A stretch of 64,000 nt of DNA from Elusimicrobiaceae bacterium (lineage in GTDB: Bacteria; Elusimicrobiota; Elusimicrobia; Elusimicrobiales; Elusimicrobiaceae). The first letter of the stretch is position 1. Each line of letters opens with the position of its first letter. The DNA is taken from positions 186,001-250,000 of the forward strand of contig JAFYXM010000010.1 in NCBI GenBank assembly GCA_017546175.1. The letters run 5' to 3'. The notes below the pieces were generated by a model. That model saw only the letters and a program-made list of their open reading frames with translations. It was not told the DNA's origin and ran no database searches. Both the position numbers and the translations under genes were made by a program. Shown here in pieces: positions 16,967 to 24,900 of this stretch.

Positions 16967-18145
16967 TTAGGCCATAATGCCGCCATATTTTTTGCTTTGG
17001 TATTTCCATTTTACGCAACGGCCAAAATCTCCGTACATAAATTCTCCGTATTGTTGCATTTCGCGTTGGCACTCGCCTACAATATCATGATTTCTGATAA
17101 AAGATTCCATCTCTTCCACTTGGCGCAAAGTTTTAATCACGTCCTCTCTTTCATACGGATAAAACAATCTTCCCGGGTTGCCCGCCACCGTGACTCCGCT
17201 GGCAGATTCGTACTCGCTGCCCCAAGGTAAAGATAAATTAAGCAACTCCAGCAATACCAATTCATCACAATATTTATCTTTGGAAGTTTTTAAATAATGG
17301 TTTAAGTAGCGCAAGGCATATAATAAAATCAAATGTTCCTGTCGGGCTGCTTCATTATGCCAACCTAAACGGTTTAATTCTTTAGGCTCTACTTCACTTC
17401 CGTCATAATCAAGCAAAACCGCTTCCACTTGTTCGGGACTGTTTAATTGTTCCCATGCCAAAAGCATCGCTTCCCCTTGGCTAAAAGCCAGCTTCATATC
17501 CGACAAATATCGCAAATTAGCCAAGCGCGGCATCAAGTGTTCATAAGCACTTACCAGCGGAGTCATTACCAACGTAAAAATGGTTAAATCTAATACGAAA
17601 TGTTGCAACCATACACGTCCGTATCCGTTCCAAGGACCGCCCAAAAGAAAACGCGAAAGCCAGTGCCCGCCTTTGCTGCTTAAAGATGACAAACCGCCTA
17701 ATCGTCCATAATTGGCACGTACATTCCACTTGGTATATCTGCCTGTCACGGACTGAGAAACCTTACCGGCCACGCTCATAAATGCTACCGTAGCCAATAT
17801 ATTCAATCCAAAATCTAAAGCCTGATTAAACTTTTCACCGCCGGGGCGCCACTGATTTCTCTTTAAAGTACTGACCAAGGTTTCGCTTTCGTTTTTAAGC
17901 AAGGCGCGTACTTGAATAGCAGCTAAGCTCACTTCAGGCGGTGTTCTGCGTTTAGACATTACGTCTTCATAAGCTTGATAATATCCACCCGATTCTTGGA
18001 TAAAAGGCCGCACCTGTTGCAAGGTCTGCACCATTTTACCCACTTCTTCTGTCACACCGTCCGCCGCATTAGACACGGCGGCTACAGCCGGAGATAAAGA
18101 AGAAAAAATCAAACAAAAACTTAAAAATAAAGAAAAAAACTTCAT
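16967..18145 (-). CDS. Exported protein of unknown function
   Basis: 392 residues, no family recognised. A signal peptide (KFFSLFLSFCLIFSSLSPAVA) is followed by a helical, hydrophilic region. Two hydrophobic segments lie around 112-130 (FGLNILATVAFMSVAG) and 178-200 (HFVLDLTIFTLVMTPLVSAY), so the protein may be membrane-anchored with the bulk in the periplasm. The C-terminal half is rich in Leu, Tyr and Glu with four scattered Cys. Ribosome site AAGGATAG. It is alone on its strand, between two plus-strand genes. Confidence 0.65.
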   Translation of the reverse strand: MKFFSLFLSFCLIFSSLSPAVAAVSNAADGVTEEVGKMVQTLQQVRPFIQESGGYYQAYEDVMSKRRTPPEVSLAAIQVRALLKNESETLVSTLKRNQWRPGGEKFNQALDFGLNILATVAFMSVAGKVSQSVTGRYTKWNVRANYGRLGGLSSLSSKGGHWLSRFLLGGPWNGYGRVWLQHFVLDLTIFTLVMTPLVSAYEHLMPRLANLRYLSDMKLAFSQGEAMLLAWEQLNSPEQVEAVLLDYDGSEVEPKELNRLGWHNEAARQEHLILLYALRYLNHYLKTSKDKYCDELVLLELLNLSLPWGSEYESASGVTVAGNPGRLFYPYEREDVIKTLRQVEEMESFIRNHDIVGECQREMQQYGEFMYGDFGRCVKWKYQSKKYGGIMA

Positions 18146-18342
18146 AATCTATCCTTTTTAACAAACTGTCAAATTCAGTTTAGTATTTTCCCTTTTATAT
18201 ATGCATGAGACTTAGGGCCTAAAGAAACTGTTTTTTAGACCTAATTTTCTATAGGTCCAAGGATCCTTTACATACGTTTTAAAATAATCTGTTGTGGGAG
18301 AATGCTTGTGCATAAGAGATATAAATTTGCTATAAAATAATC
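18146..18342. other. Divergent regulatory spacer
   Basis: 197 bp between divergent genes. It holds a small inverted repeat GACCTA-attttcta-TAGGTC (about 18238-18257) and an imperfect TTAGGGCCTAA palindrome near 18208. At its right end is an extended -10, TG-c-TATAAA, 6 nt before the ATG at 18343. Confidence 0.4.
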
Positions 18343-19194
18343 ATGCTAACTACTCAAAAACGTCAGATCAAAGCTTTAATTGAACTCTTGGCCAAAGAAA
18401 GCGGACAACAAGCCGTATTCTTACGTCAAGAGCTTTCTCGCATCATGAAACAAGAGGCGCAAGCTTTACATGAGGTTATTGAGCAAGATTTTCATTCTTC
18501 CGTACCGGCGGCATTGGTACATAATATGGAAGAGGTCTGTTGGGAAGATTTAACCCAAGAGATAGAGGCTTTTTCCAGTAAAATAAATCCTTCTTTAGAA
18601 GAGGCTCTTTCTATCGTGACTCGCTTTGTCAATCCCGCTGTCAAGGCCGAAGAAGTAACGCAAGATTTGGATAAATTAACCCGCGCCTTACGTCCTTTAT
18701 CCATACAATCTGCCAACACTGCCGAACTGCTAAAATCTATGACCCATTTTTTCTTATCCATAGAAAACTTTATGGTTGTGCCCAGCGCGCGTGATATTAA
18801 AGAGGTTTCCTTCGGCAGATTTTTACAAAAAAAGATCGGATCTTCTTTATGTTTGGCTTGTCTGTATGTGCTATGCGCCGAACGCTTTGGTCTGGAAACC
18901 GGTGTGGTAGATTTGGCGGGGAAACTGTTGGTTTGCATGCGCTTAAATGACACCGGCGAACTTTTATTTGCTGATCCGATGGCTAACGGACGGATTTTGA
19001 CGGCAGAAGACTGCCGAAATTACATTGATTCTCGCAACTTAGAATGGAACGAAGCTTTCCTCTCCCCGCTATCCTCACGCACTTTGTTGCGCCGTTTTTT
19101 GGGGAATATGATTTTTATCTTAAACAAACTCAAAGATGAGCGGCGACTAACGTATCTTCGCCGCTATATGGACATTTTAAAAATTAGTTTTTAA
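18343..19194 (+). CDS. SirB1-type transglutaminase-like protein
   Basis: 283 residues, soluble. The N-terminal third is helical (KRQIKALIELLAKES). The central block (about 85-230) resembles the SirB1/YchA Transglut_core2 family: a helical part with FFLSIENF, then KKIGSSLCLACLYVLCAERFGL and VDLAGKLLVCMRLNDTGELLFADPMANG, matching the family's RxGxxxSLxxxYxxVAxRLGL and PgHFLvR patterns. The molecular function of SirB1 is not established. Start lacks a Shine-Dalgarno; an extended -10 ends 6 nt upstream. Followed 10 nt later by nfeD and a stomatin gene, probably one transcript. Confidence 0.65.
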   Translation: MLTTQKRQIKALIELLAKESGQQAVFLRQELSRIMKQEAQALHEVIEQDFHSSVPAALVHNMEEVCWEDLTQEIEAFSSKINPSLEEALSIVTRFVNPAVKAEEVTQDLDKLTRALRPLSIQSANTAELLKSMTHFFLSIENFMVVPSARDIKEVSFGRFLQKKIGSSLCLACLYVLCAERFGLETGVVDLAGKLLVCMRLNDTGELLFADPMANGRILTAEDCRNYIDSRNLEWNEAFLSPLSSRTLLRRFLGNMIFILNKLKDERRLTYLRRYMDILKISF

Positions 19195-19204
19195 GGAGGT
19201 TTAA

Positions 19205-19645
19205 GTGGCATATTACTTTTACCTAAGCTTAGGTGTCTTATGCATTGTGGGCGAAATGTTCACGATGGATTTTTCCCTCGCTTGTTTTGGAGTCGGCCTT
19301 TTTGGGGCGGCTTTGGTCTCGTTTTTGGGGTTGGGACTCGGGTGGCAAGTGGCCGTTTTTATTGCGGTTTCTTTGGCCTTGTTTATAGGCATGCGCCCCT
19401 TGGCTTTAAAACACCTTTACCACAACAGCAAGCATGTTAAGACCAATGTGGATGCGTTAATCGGTCGTACGGCGGTTGTAACTGCCGAGCCGGACGCAGA
19501 AGGTATCGGCCGCGTACAAATAGACGGAGACTCTTGGAGAGCTTTCTTTCAGTATCCTGCAGCCCAAGCGGCCCAAGTGCGCGTGGAAAAATTAGACGGG
19601 AACACTCTTTTTGTAGTACCTATTCAACAGGAGGAAAATAAATAG
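19205..19645 (+). CDS. nfeD: NfeD-like membrane protein, short form
   Basis: 146 residues. The GTG start is fixed by AAGGAGG seven bases upstream. Three or so hydrophobic segments occupy residues 1-70 (YYFYLSLGVLCIVGEMFTMDF, GVGLFGAALVSFLGLGL, VAVFIAVSLALFIGM), followed by an OB-fold domain (DALIGRTAVVTAEPDAEGIGRVQIDGDSWRA), the hallmark of NfeD. The short form lacks the ClpP-like protease domain. NfeD proteins pair with stomatin/SPFH proteins in membrane microdomains, and the next gene, 1 nt after the stop, is exactly that partner. Confidence 0.9.
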   Translation: MAYYFYLSLGVLCIVGEMFTMDFSLACFGVGLFGAALVSFLGLGLGWQVAVFIAVSLALFIGMRPLALKHLYHNSKHVKTNVDALIGRTAVVTAEPDAEGIGRVQIDGDSWRAFFQYPAAQAAQVRVEKLDGNTLFVVPIQQEENK

Positions 19646-19646
19646 T

Positions 19647-20648
19647 ATGGACTTGTACACAACCTTTCTGGGCGTTATCGTATTTTTTGCGATTGTACTG
19701 ATTGCAAAAGGTATTCGCATTGTAGATCAAGCGCAAGTGGTCATTATTGAACGCTTCGGTAAATTTCACGGGGTTTTGTATCCGGGTATCAACTGGATTA
19801 TCCCCGTCATGGACAAACCGCACATTATGGAATGGCGCAACAGCCGCGAATATATAGACGGTACGGGCCGTACCCGCGTAATCCCTCATATGGAAGCGCG
19901 CACCGTAATTGATATGCGTGAAACGGTGTATGATTTTCCCCGCCAAAGCGTTATCACCAAAGATAATGCCACCATTGAAATCAGTGCTGTTTTGTATTTC
20001 CAAATCACAGACCCCGTTAAAGCTGCTTATGAAGTGGAATCTTTACCGACGGCTATTGAAAAATTAACGCAAACTACCTTGCGTAACATTTTCGGTGAAT
20101 TAGATTTGGACCAAACTTACACCGCGCGCGAAAAAATCAACAGCAAACTCTTGGTTACCTTAGATAATGCCGCCAATAAATGGGGTGTGAAAGTCAACCG
20201 CGTGGAATTGCAAGACATTATCCCCCCCACTGCTATCCGTGAAGCCATGGAAAAACAAATGAAAGCCGAGCGCGACCGCCGTGCTACGGTAACGGAAGCT
20301 GAAGGGTTGAAGACCTCTCAAATTTTAAAGGCCGAAGCTATCCGCGAAGCCGAAATTAAAAAAGCCGAAGGTATGAAACAGGCCGCTATTTTGGAAGCGG
20401 AAGGTATCGCTGAAGCGAAAATTAAAGTAGCCAATGCCGAAGCCGAAGCCGTAAAAATCTTAGCCGCCGGCGTGGGAGACAAAGCTAATCCCGCCAACTA
20501 TCAAGTATCTCTTAAATACATTGAGGCTTTATCTAAAATGACAGAAGGAAAAGACAACAAGGTCATTTATATGCCTTATGAGGCCAGCAATGTATTAGGA
20601 GCCGTGGCCGCTATCAAAGACTTAACCGGCGGAGCTCCGCAGAAATAA
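19647..20648 (+). CDS. SPFH/Band 7 stomatin-like protein (paraslipin/QmcA type)
   Basis: 333 residues. One N-terminal membrane segment (FLGVIVFFAIVLIAKGI), then the SPFH domain (VDQAQVVIIERFGKF, ARTVIDMRETVYDFPRQSVITKDN, QTTLRNIFGELDLDQT), a long Ala/Glu/Lys coiled coil (about 215-285, repeats of AEAIREAEIKKAEG), and a C-terminal segment (LKYIEALSKM). Such proteins oligomerise into large membrane rings and scaffold proteases or other membrane proteins. The partner is the NfeD protein just upstream, a classic two-gene unit. Confidence 0.94.
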   Translation: MDLYTTFLGVIVFFAIVLIAKGIRIVDQAQVVIIERFGKFHGVLYPGINWIIPVMDKPHIMEWRNSREYIDGTGRTRVIPHMEARTVIDMRETVYDFPRQSVITKDNATIEISAVLYFQITDPVKAAYEVESLPTAIEKLTQTTLRNIFGELDLDQTYTAREKINSKLLVTLDNAANKWGVKVNRVELQDIIPPTAIREAMEKQMKAERDRRATVTEAEGLKTSQILKAEAIREAEIKKAEGMKQAAILEAEGIAEAKIKVANAEAEAVKILAAGVGDKANPANYQVSLKYIEALSKMTEGKDNKVIYMPYEASNVLGAVAAIKDLTGGAPQK

Positions 20649-20660
20649 GTTTTTCAAATC

Positions 20661-20690
20661 AAAAGCCCCGTTTAAACGGGGCTTTTTTTT
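20661..20690 (+). terminator. Terminator of the sirB1-like/nfeD/stomatin transcript
   Basis: Stem AAGCCCCGTTT/AAACGGGGCTT followed by eight T. Confidence 0.88.
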
Positions 20691-20772
20691 GGATAAAATC
20701 ACCGAGAAAAAGAAAAAAGTGCAAAAGTCTTTTGTTTTTTGTAAAATATAAAGGTAGTGAAAACCTTTTTTC

Positions 20773-20845
20773 GCCAAGATAGCTCAGCTGGTAGAGCAAC
20801 CGCTTCGTAAGCGGTAGGTCGGGGGTTCGATCCCCCCTCTTGGCT
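20773..20845 (+). tRNA. tRNA-Thr (anticodon CGT)
   Basis: 73 nt with full cloverleaf: acceptor GCCAAGA/TCTTGGC, D-arm GCTC/GAGC, anticodon stem ACCGC/GCGGT with loop TTCGTAA (CGT, reads ACG), T-arm GGGGG-TTCGATC-CCCCC, discriminator T. The CCA end is not encoded. A terminator (20854-20876) follows; upstream TAAAAT (20742-20747) is a likely -10. Confidence 0.96.
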
Positions 20846-20853
20846 TTCTCTTC

Positions 20854-20876
20854 AGGTCCCGAAAGGGGCCTTTTTT
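20854..20876 (+). terminator. Terminator after tRNA-Thr
   Basis: AGGTCCC-GAAA-GGGGCCT stem with a stable GAAA tetraloop, one G-T pair, followed by a T-run. Confidence 0.75.
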
Positions 20877-20892
20877 ATTGTAAATAAAATTT

Positions 20893-20916
20893 AAGCTCCG
20901 CTGATGGGCAGAGCTT
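20893..20916 (-). terminator. Terminator of the Wzy_C/TPR gene
   Basis: AAGCTC/GAGCTT stem with a 12-nt partly paired loop. On the minus strand it is followed by an AAATTTTATTT tail. Confidence 0.5.
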
Positions 20917-20927
20917 TGTATCTTACA

Positions 20928-23213
20928 TTATTTTTTAGACGGGAAATAATTAAACGGCGGCTGCCATAAACGCATCTGTAATTGATCCAATTTACCTGAG
21001 CGTTTATGTGTTTGCAAAAATTCCTCTTCCGTTACTCCTTCTGGTCCGCGGCGATAGGCATCTATCCATGCTTGGGCTTGGGCGGGGTTTTGCTCCATCA
21101 GCGCAATGCTTGTTAAATACACATAAGTCGCTTCATTCACAGGGTCTAAAAGCAAAGAATGCCTAAAGCTTTTCTTGGCAAGCTCCATATTTTCCACCGC
21201 TTTTTGACGGTAGTCATTACGCTCAAAATCTAATTCAGCCGTTTGAGAAAGTTGGCTAAAATACACCGCATAACTGTAATAAAATTCCCCTAATGCTTGG
21301 TGAAGCATGGCATGATTGGGCGCGTGCTTTTCTACATATTTTAAATCTTTCAATGCGCGAGCATAATCTGTTGATGCCTCTTTTTTATCTCCTTTTATGG
21401 GAGAAAAAGTTTTATTTAAATCCATGGTTTGGCGCAAAATATAAGCTCTGTATTGGCGATAGCCGGGTACAAAAGGATTGGCTCTAATGGCTTTTTGATA
21501 AAAATCTAATGCTCCGTCTGTCAGTCCTCTGGCCGAAAAGGCGGCCGCTATCCCATAATAGTGATCTGACAAGAAAAAGCCAAACACATACCGAATGGGC
21601 AATAAACTCAACAACAAAATAACAGGCACACGCACCCAACGCGCCGCAAAAGCCGATTTTATATATACCCAGCCCAAAGTGCATACCGTGCCGAGCAGCA
21701 CACTCCACGCACAACCTTTTACTACCCAGTCCCCTATTCCCTTAGCAGACACATTATATGAGGTTTGCCCGAACATATAAACAATATATCCACCCACATA
21801 CAAAACGCCAACCACCAGCAAGCCTCTTCCAAGCGCCAGCCAACTTTTCTGAGCGGGGGCGGGCAAATTTTCTTTCCCTTTTTCTTCGGGCATCACCAAA
21901 CGCACAATCAACGCAGAAAATATAGCGAAGAAAAGGCCCGTAGAGACAAAACGGATACTGATATCAAAAAAACTATGCGTTAAAATGCCGAAAAATGCCG
22001 TTGTATATCCCAAGAGCCACCACATTTGGGGTGTAAATTCTTTTCTATTTTCACGGGCAGATTGTGCCATGGTTTTAATACCGAGCACTCCGCTATAAAG
22101 CACAAAAAACAAAAGTCCCAAAAATAGGGTCAAACCCACCGTGCCTGCCGTGGCCCACTGCTCCAAATATTCGTTTTCTGCGTGTTGAGTTTCATTATTG
22201 TGAGCTTTTTCAATATAAAAAATCTGCGGTTTTCGGTAAGCAGGATAAATGGTTTTAAAGCTGCCCACACCGGTACCCATGACGGGGCTGTCTTGCACCA
22301 TGGCAAATGTAGAAGCCCATGTATAGGCGCGAAAACTGACCGATTGAAAACGCTTGGCGGCATACACACCCGTCAAAATCACCGCTCCCAACAAAAGTAC
22401 CGCCGCGGCGATATTAATTTTGCGCAAGTGTTTTTTGATACCTCTTACCGCATAGCTGTAAAGCGCGGCAAAAAATGCCGCTGAGGCAGCAAAACCGATC
22501 CATGCACCTTTGCTTTCAGAAAAGAATAAATCTACCGCCGATATCGCCAAGAGAACCAACAATCGTTTTTGTTTGGTTCGTAAATACTCTGCCGTAACAA
22601 TACAAGAAGAAAAAACCACAAAATCGGCAAAGAAGTTTGGGTTGGCATGGGTAGAGAAAATACGCGTGCCGAAAAACCCTCTCCACGGCATAATGTCTAT
22701 CCCCACAAACCAACGGTCCAAGATTTGCACCGCCCCATACAGGCAAGAAATCCATGCCGCCAGCACAATGCATTTGCTCAGCACTTTGGCGGAATCTCGG
22801 TTAAAGCGGTCCAAAACCATTAAAGATAAAGAAAAATACAGTAAATAGCGGAAAAATTCGTCAAAACCGACTAATTTATACGGACTAAACAAATAGCCCA
22901 AAAAGTTCCACCCAAAGTATAAAAGAAAAGGCAACAACCATGGCAAATTTTGCCGTGTAACGGGCCAACGCTTCTGCACGCTCAGCAGGCTGATCCAAAG
23001 CGCACTTAAAGCCAAGCCCCCCGTCTGTAACAAAGTAATTTTGACAAAGGCTGTATCATACGTACCCGTATAAAACGAAATGGATACCAACAAGCACAAA
23101 AGCCCCAATCCCCAAGAAAGAGCCTTGTCTATTAAAGAAACAAAACCACAAGATTTTGTTTCTTTAAAAACAGCAGATTTTTTTAAGCTTTTGGCAGTAG
23201 ATTTACCTGACAT
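20928..23213 (-). CDS. O-antigen ligase/polymerase-like (Wzy_C) membrane protein with C-terminal TPRs
   Basis: 761 residues, about 12 membrane segments between residues 25 and 530 and a periplasmic helical TPR tail (about 545-730). The Wzy_C region is recognisable: HANPNFFADFVVF, the VMGTGVGSFKTIYPAYR loop, and NNETQHAENEYLEQWATAGTVGL with the conserved His. This superfamily includes WaaL O-antigen ligases, Wzy polymerases and the PglL/PilO oligosaccharyltransferases that glycosylate pilins. TPR fusions are common among bacteria that lack classical O-antigen loci. It diverges from an orphan pilin at 23332, and a paralogue of the same architecture flanks the pilus operon at 54028. Start has no Shine-Dalgarno. 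Confidence 0.82.
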   Translation of the reverse strand: MSGKSTAKSLKKSAVFKETKSCGFVSLIDKALSWGLGLLCLLVSISFYTGTYDTAFVKITLLQTGGLALSALWISLLSVQKRWPVTRQNLPWLLPFLLYFGWNFLGYLFSPYKLVGFDEFFRYLLYFSLSLMVLDRFNRDSAKVLSKCIVLAAWISCLYGAVQILDRWFVGIDIMPWRGFFGTRIFSTHANPNFFADFVVFSSCIVTAEYLRTKQKRLLVLLAISAVDLFFSESKGAWIGFAASAAFFAALYSYAVRGIKKHLRKINIAAAVLLLGAVILTGVYAAKRFQSVSFRAYTWASTFAMVQDSPVMGTGVGSFKTIYPAYRKPQIFYIEKAHNNETQHAENEYLEQWATAGTVGLTLFLGLLFFVLYSGVLGIKTMAQSARENRKEFTPQMWWLLGYTTAFFGILTHSFFDISIRFVSTGLFFAIFSALIVRLVMPEEKGKENLPAPAQKSWLALGRGLLVVGVLYVGGYIVYMFGQTSYNVSAKGIGDWVVKGCAWSVLLGTVCTLGWVYIKSAFAARWVRVPVILLLSLLPIRYVFGFFLSDHYYGIAAAFSARGLTDGALDFYQKAIRANPFVPGYRQYRAYILRQTMDLNKTFSPIKGDKKEASTDYARALKDLKYVEKHAPNHAMLHQALGEFYYSYAVYFSQLSQTAELDFERNDYRQKAVENMELAKKSFRHSLLLDPVNEATYVYLTSIALMEQNPAQAQAWIDAYRRGPEGVTEEEFLQTHKRSGKLDQLQMRLWQPPFNYFPSKK

Positions 23214-23228
23214 ACATACATGGTAGCA
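23214..23228 (-). promoter_or_regulatory. Candidate -10 six nucleotides before the Wzy_C gene ATG
   Basis: Minus strand: TG-C-TACCAT (to 23220), GTATGT, ATG. The hexamer is a weaker -10 than at the other three such genes. Confidence 0.35.
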
Positions 23229-23255
23229 ATTTTGCGCGACATTGAAAAAATTTAC

Positions 23256-23302
23256 TTGTTTTTTAAAACCTATTTGCTATACTATATTTAAGGTACTATC
23301 CT
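23256..23302 (+). promoter_or_regulatory. Pilin promoter region with shared TATCCTG-TACC block
   Basis: Two overlapping promoters are readable: TTGTTT-16-TATACT (23256-23283, extended TGC) and TTGCTA-17-TATCCT (23274-23302). The second has the same layout and -10 as the pilin promoter at 4315. AGGTAC-tatcctg-GTACCT (23291-23309) is an inverted repeat around it. Confidence 0.55.
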
Positions 23303-23331
23303 GGTACCTATTTTATTTGAGGAGAAATATT

Positions 23332-23829
23332 ATGAAGAAAGGTTTTACCTTGATTGAGTTGCTGGTAGTGGTACTCATTATCGGCATTTTGTCTTCTGTG
23401 GCCTTGCCGCAATACACCACGGCCGTAGAAAAAGCCCGCTCTACCGAAGCGGTTACCTTGTCTGGCAATATTCGCCATGCCGCGGAACGTTTCCGCTTGC
23501 AATCTAATACTTGGCCGACATCTTTTGACGACCTTGATATTGAAATTCCGGACAATAATTCCTCTACTACCGGTGCCCAAACCAAAAACTTTAGCATCAC
23601 GATGAGCAAAATTAACTCTAATGCAGATTTCTTGGTTACGGCTGCCCGCTCCGGCGGTACGGCTTACAGCATTTACACGGCTGTAGATGGGGAAGGCAAT
23701 GCCATTCGCTGCTGCGGAACATCCGCTCCGTCCTCTGCGGCTGCTTGTAACTCTACCACGCTTACCGGTGATGTGTTGAAAATCTGTAATGCTATTACCA
23801 GCGGTCACTATAAAGACGGTAAGTGGTAA
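23332..23829 (+). CDS. Type IV prepilin-like protein (orphan)
   Basis: 165 residues from the ATG at 23332 (GAGGAG upstream); the in-frame extension to 23242 lacks a start signal and would bury the prepilin leader. Leader MKKG followed by FTLIELL (Glu +5) and the helix VVVLIIGILSSVALPQY. The soluble part has a pilin-type alpha-helix with ARSTEAVTLSGNIRHAAERF, then a beta region and a Cys-rich end (CCG...AACN...ICN). Small size and leader favour PilE/PulG-type major or minor pilin. It has its own promoter and terminator. Confidence 0.9.
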   Translation: MKKGFTLIELLVVVLIIGILSSVALPQYTTAVEKARSTEAVTLSGNIRHAAERFRLQSNTWPTSFDDLDIEIPDNNSSTTGAQTKNFSITMSKINSNADFLVTAARSGGTAYSIYTAVDGEGNAIRCCGTSAPSSAAACNSTTLTGDVLKICNAITSGHYKDGKW

Positions 23830-23843
23830 GCAAATTATTTTAT

Positions 23844-23873
23844 AAAAAGCCGCCCTTTCGGGGCGGCTTTTTT
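23844..23873. terminator. Bidirectional terminator at pilin/phage cluster junction
   Basis: Stem AAAGCCGCCC/GGGGCGGCTTT with a TTTC loop and six T. The A-run on the other side makes it the only visible terminator for the minus-strand phage cluster as well. Confidence 0.85.
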
Positions 23874-23881
23874 ATGCTCTT

Positions 23882-24079
23882 TCATGGGCGGCATATTTCC
23901 CGAAAGCTAAGCAAAGCGCGTAAATTCTGTGTGTTTAGCTTTGCAATTGCCTCGTCTTGATAATCAAAGCGCACTTGGCAGACGGGGGCATTATTTTTTA
24001 TTTCCGCCGTGCAAGCGCTCAAGGCACTCATCGCGGCTAAGCCCGCTAAACTCTGCCAAAACCAAAACCGCTTTTTCAT
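23882..24079 (-). CDS. Small lipoprotein, outer-spanin-like (Rz1-type)
   Basis: 65 residues. Signal II with lipobox LSAC, leaving a ~43-residue lipoprotein. It starts inside the preceding gene in another reading frame (89 bp overlap), the arrangement of Rz/Rz1 spanin pairs that fuse inner and outer membranes at phage lysis. It is not proline-rich like many Rz1 proteins. GGAGCAGG upstream of ATG. Last gene of the phage cluster. Confidence 0.55.
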   Translation of the reverse strand: MKKRFWFWQSLAGLAAMSALSACTAEIKNNAPVCQVRFDYQDEAIAKLNTQNLRALLSFREICRP

Positions 24080-24194
24080 TTTCCTGCTCCCGTTTCATAA
24101 AATACTCTTTTTCTGCTGACGTCTTTCCGAACCGAAAACCAAAAAGGCCAATAGCTGCTGCCAAGCCTATCCCTATCAATATGCCGTACATCAT
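23991..24194 (-). CDS. Small membrane protein, inner-spanin-like
   Basis: 67 residues. One N-terminal membrane helix (YGILIGIGLAAAIGLFGF) followed by a charged helical tail (SAEKEYFMKREQENEKA). This is the shape of an Rz-type inner spanin, but much shorter than the usual ~150 residues. Its ATG overlaps the upstream stop (ATGATG) and its end overlaps the lipoprotein gene out of frame. Function is inferred from position only. Confidence 0.5.
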   Translation of the reverse strand: MMYGILIGIGLAAAIGLFGFRFGKTSAEKEYFMKREQENEKAVLVLAEFSGLSRDECLERLHGGNKK

Positions 24195-24370
24195 TTGCTA
24201 AAGGACCCGTCAGGGTTACACAAAGACAAGGCTGAAAGTACTTTGATGATTTTGCTCAAAGCATTGTCATCTTTTTGTGTAGGGGTCAGCTTCACCACCG
24301 CTGTAGCCAAGGCTACCGCTGCTCCAATTACCGCTAAAAGATCTTTCCCATTGTTTTGTATCCACTCCAT
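24191..24370 (-). CDS. Small phage membrane protein (holin-like candidate)
   Basis: 59 residues: MEWIQNNGKDLLAV, then one Ala-rich membrane helix (IGAAVALATAVVKL), then a polar helix ending in NPDGSFSK. AGGAGGAG stands directly upstream. A single short hydrophobic helix plus position between tail fibre and spanin-like genes suits a holin or accessory, but I do not recognise the family with certainty. Confidence 0.6.
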   Translation of the reverse strand: MEWIQNNGKDLLAVIGAAVALATAVVKLTPTQKDDNALSKIIKVLSALSLCNPDGSFSK

Positions 24371-24379
24371 AATCTCCTC

Positions 24380-24604
24380 CTAACTATTATTTCTAAATTG
24401 CATCAAAATAGATTTGATGGTTTTCACATCATCAATTACAATATCCATCTTTACGTCTTGGCGGCTGAGCTGCTGTTCATGCTGTTCCACCCGTGCTTCC
24501 AGTTTATCCACGCGCGGTGGCAAGCCGTACACGGTAAAAAACCAAAACAGTATCGCCATGGCTACACTTACTAAATATACCCAGCCTTGCAGTTTTTCTC
24601 TCAT
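24380..24604 (-). CDS. Small phage protein with N-terminal membrane helix and coiled coil
   Basis: 74 residues. Residues 8-28 are a hydrophobic helix (VYLVSVAMAILFWFFTVYGL); 30-70 form a heptad-like coiled coil (RVDKLEARVEQHEQQLSRQD). It resembles XhlA-type holin-associated proteins in layout, in mirrored order. Its ATG overlaps the stop of the upstream gene. A role in lysis is likely from position but not proven. Confidence 0.55.
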   Translation of the reverse strand: MREKLQGWVYLVSVAMAILFWFFTVYGLPPRVDKLEARVEQHEQQLSRQDVKMDIVIDDVKTIKSILMQFRNNS

Positions 24605-24900
24605 ATTCCCCCCTTACGCAATACTGCAGCCAAGGTTTCTATTTCGCGTGCCTTGACTTTGGTATATTCTGAGTACAAAGACCCTTCGGCTAAAATGCCT
24701 TCGCGTTGCCAACGGGTCATGGCGTAGTCTTGCTCAAGTTTAGCTACCTTTTCTTCCAAGGTGAGCTCTGCAGGAGCAGTATTGACCACAATGACATACC
24801 GCTCTGCTTGTTTTTCAATGTGTGCGTCATTTTTGTTACACCAAATGGCCGCCTGCGTATAGTTTTCTTTGGTTAAAATTTCTCCGATTTTAAACATCAT
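24601..24900 (-). CDS. Phage protein of unknown function next to tail fibre
   Basis: 99 residues, soluble, no recognised family. Begins FKIGEILTKENYTQAAIWCN and continues as a charged helical region (EEKVAKLEQDYAMTRWQREGIL). Proteins of this size directly downstream of a tail fibre are often fibre-assembly or host-specificity accessories. Both ends overlap neighbours by four bases, so it is firmly part of the cluster. Confidence 0.5.
   Translation of the reverse strand: MMFKIGEILTKENYTQAAIWCNKNDAHIEKQAERYVIVVNTAPAELTLEEKVAKLEQDYAMTRWQREGILAEGSLYSEYTKVKAREIETLAAVLRKGGI

Noticed and set aside
18200-18260. Inverted repeats in the spacer between 18145 and 18343 as a riboswitch or attenuator
   Set aside because: Stems are 5-6 bp with no conserved riboswitch core and no T-run; kept only as a note in the spacer entry.
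23242-23331. N-terminal extension of the pilin at 23332
   Set aside because: It would start inside the promoter region and place 30 hydrophobic residues before a classic MKKG prepilin leader.
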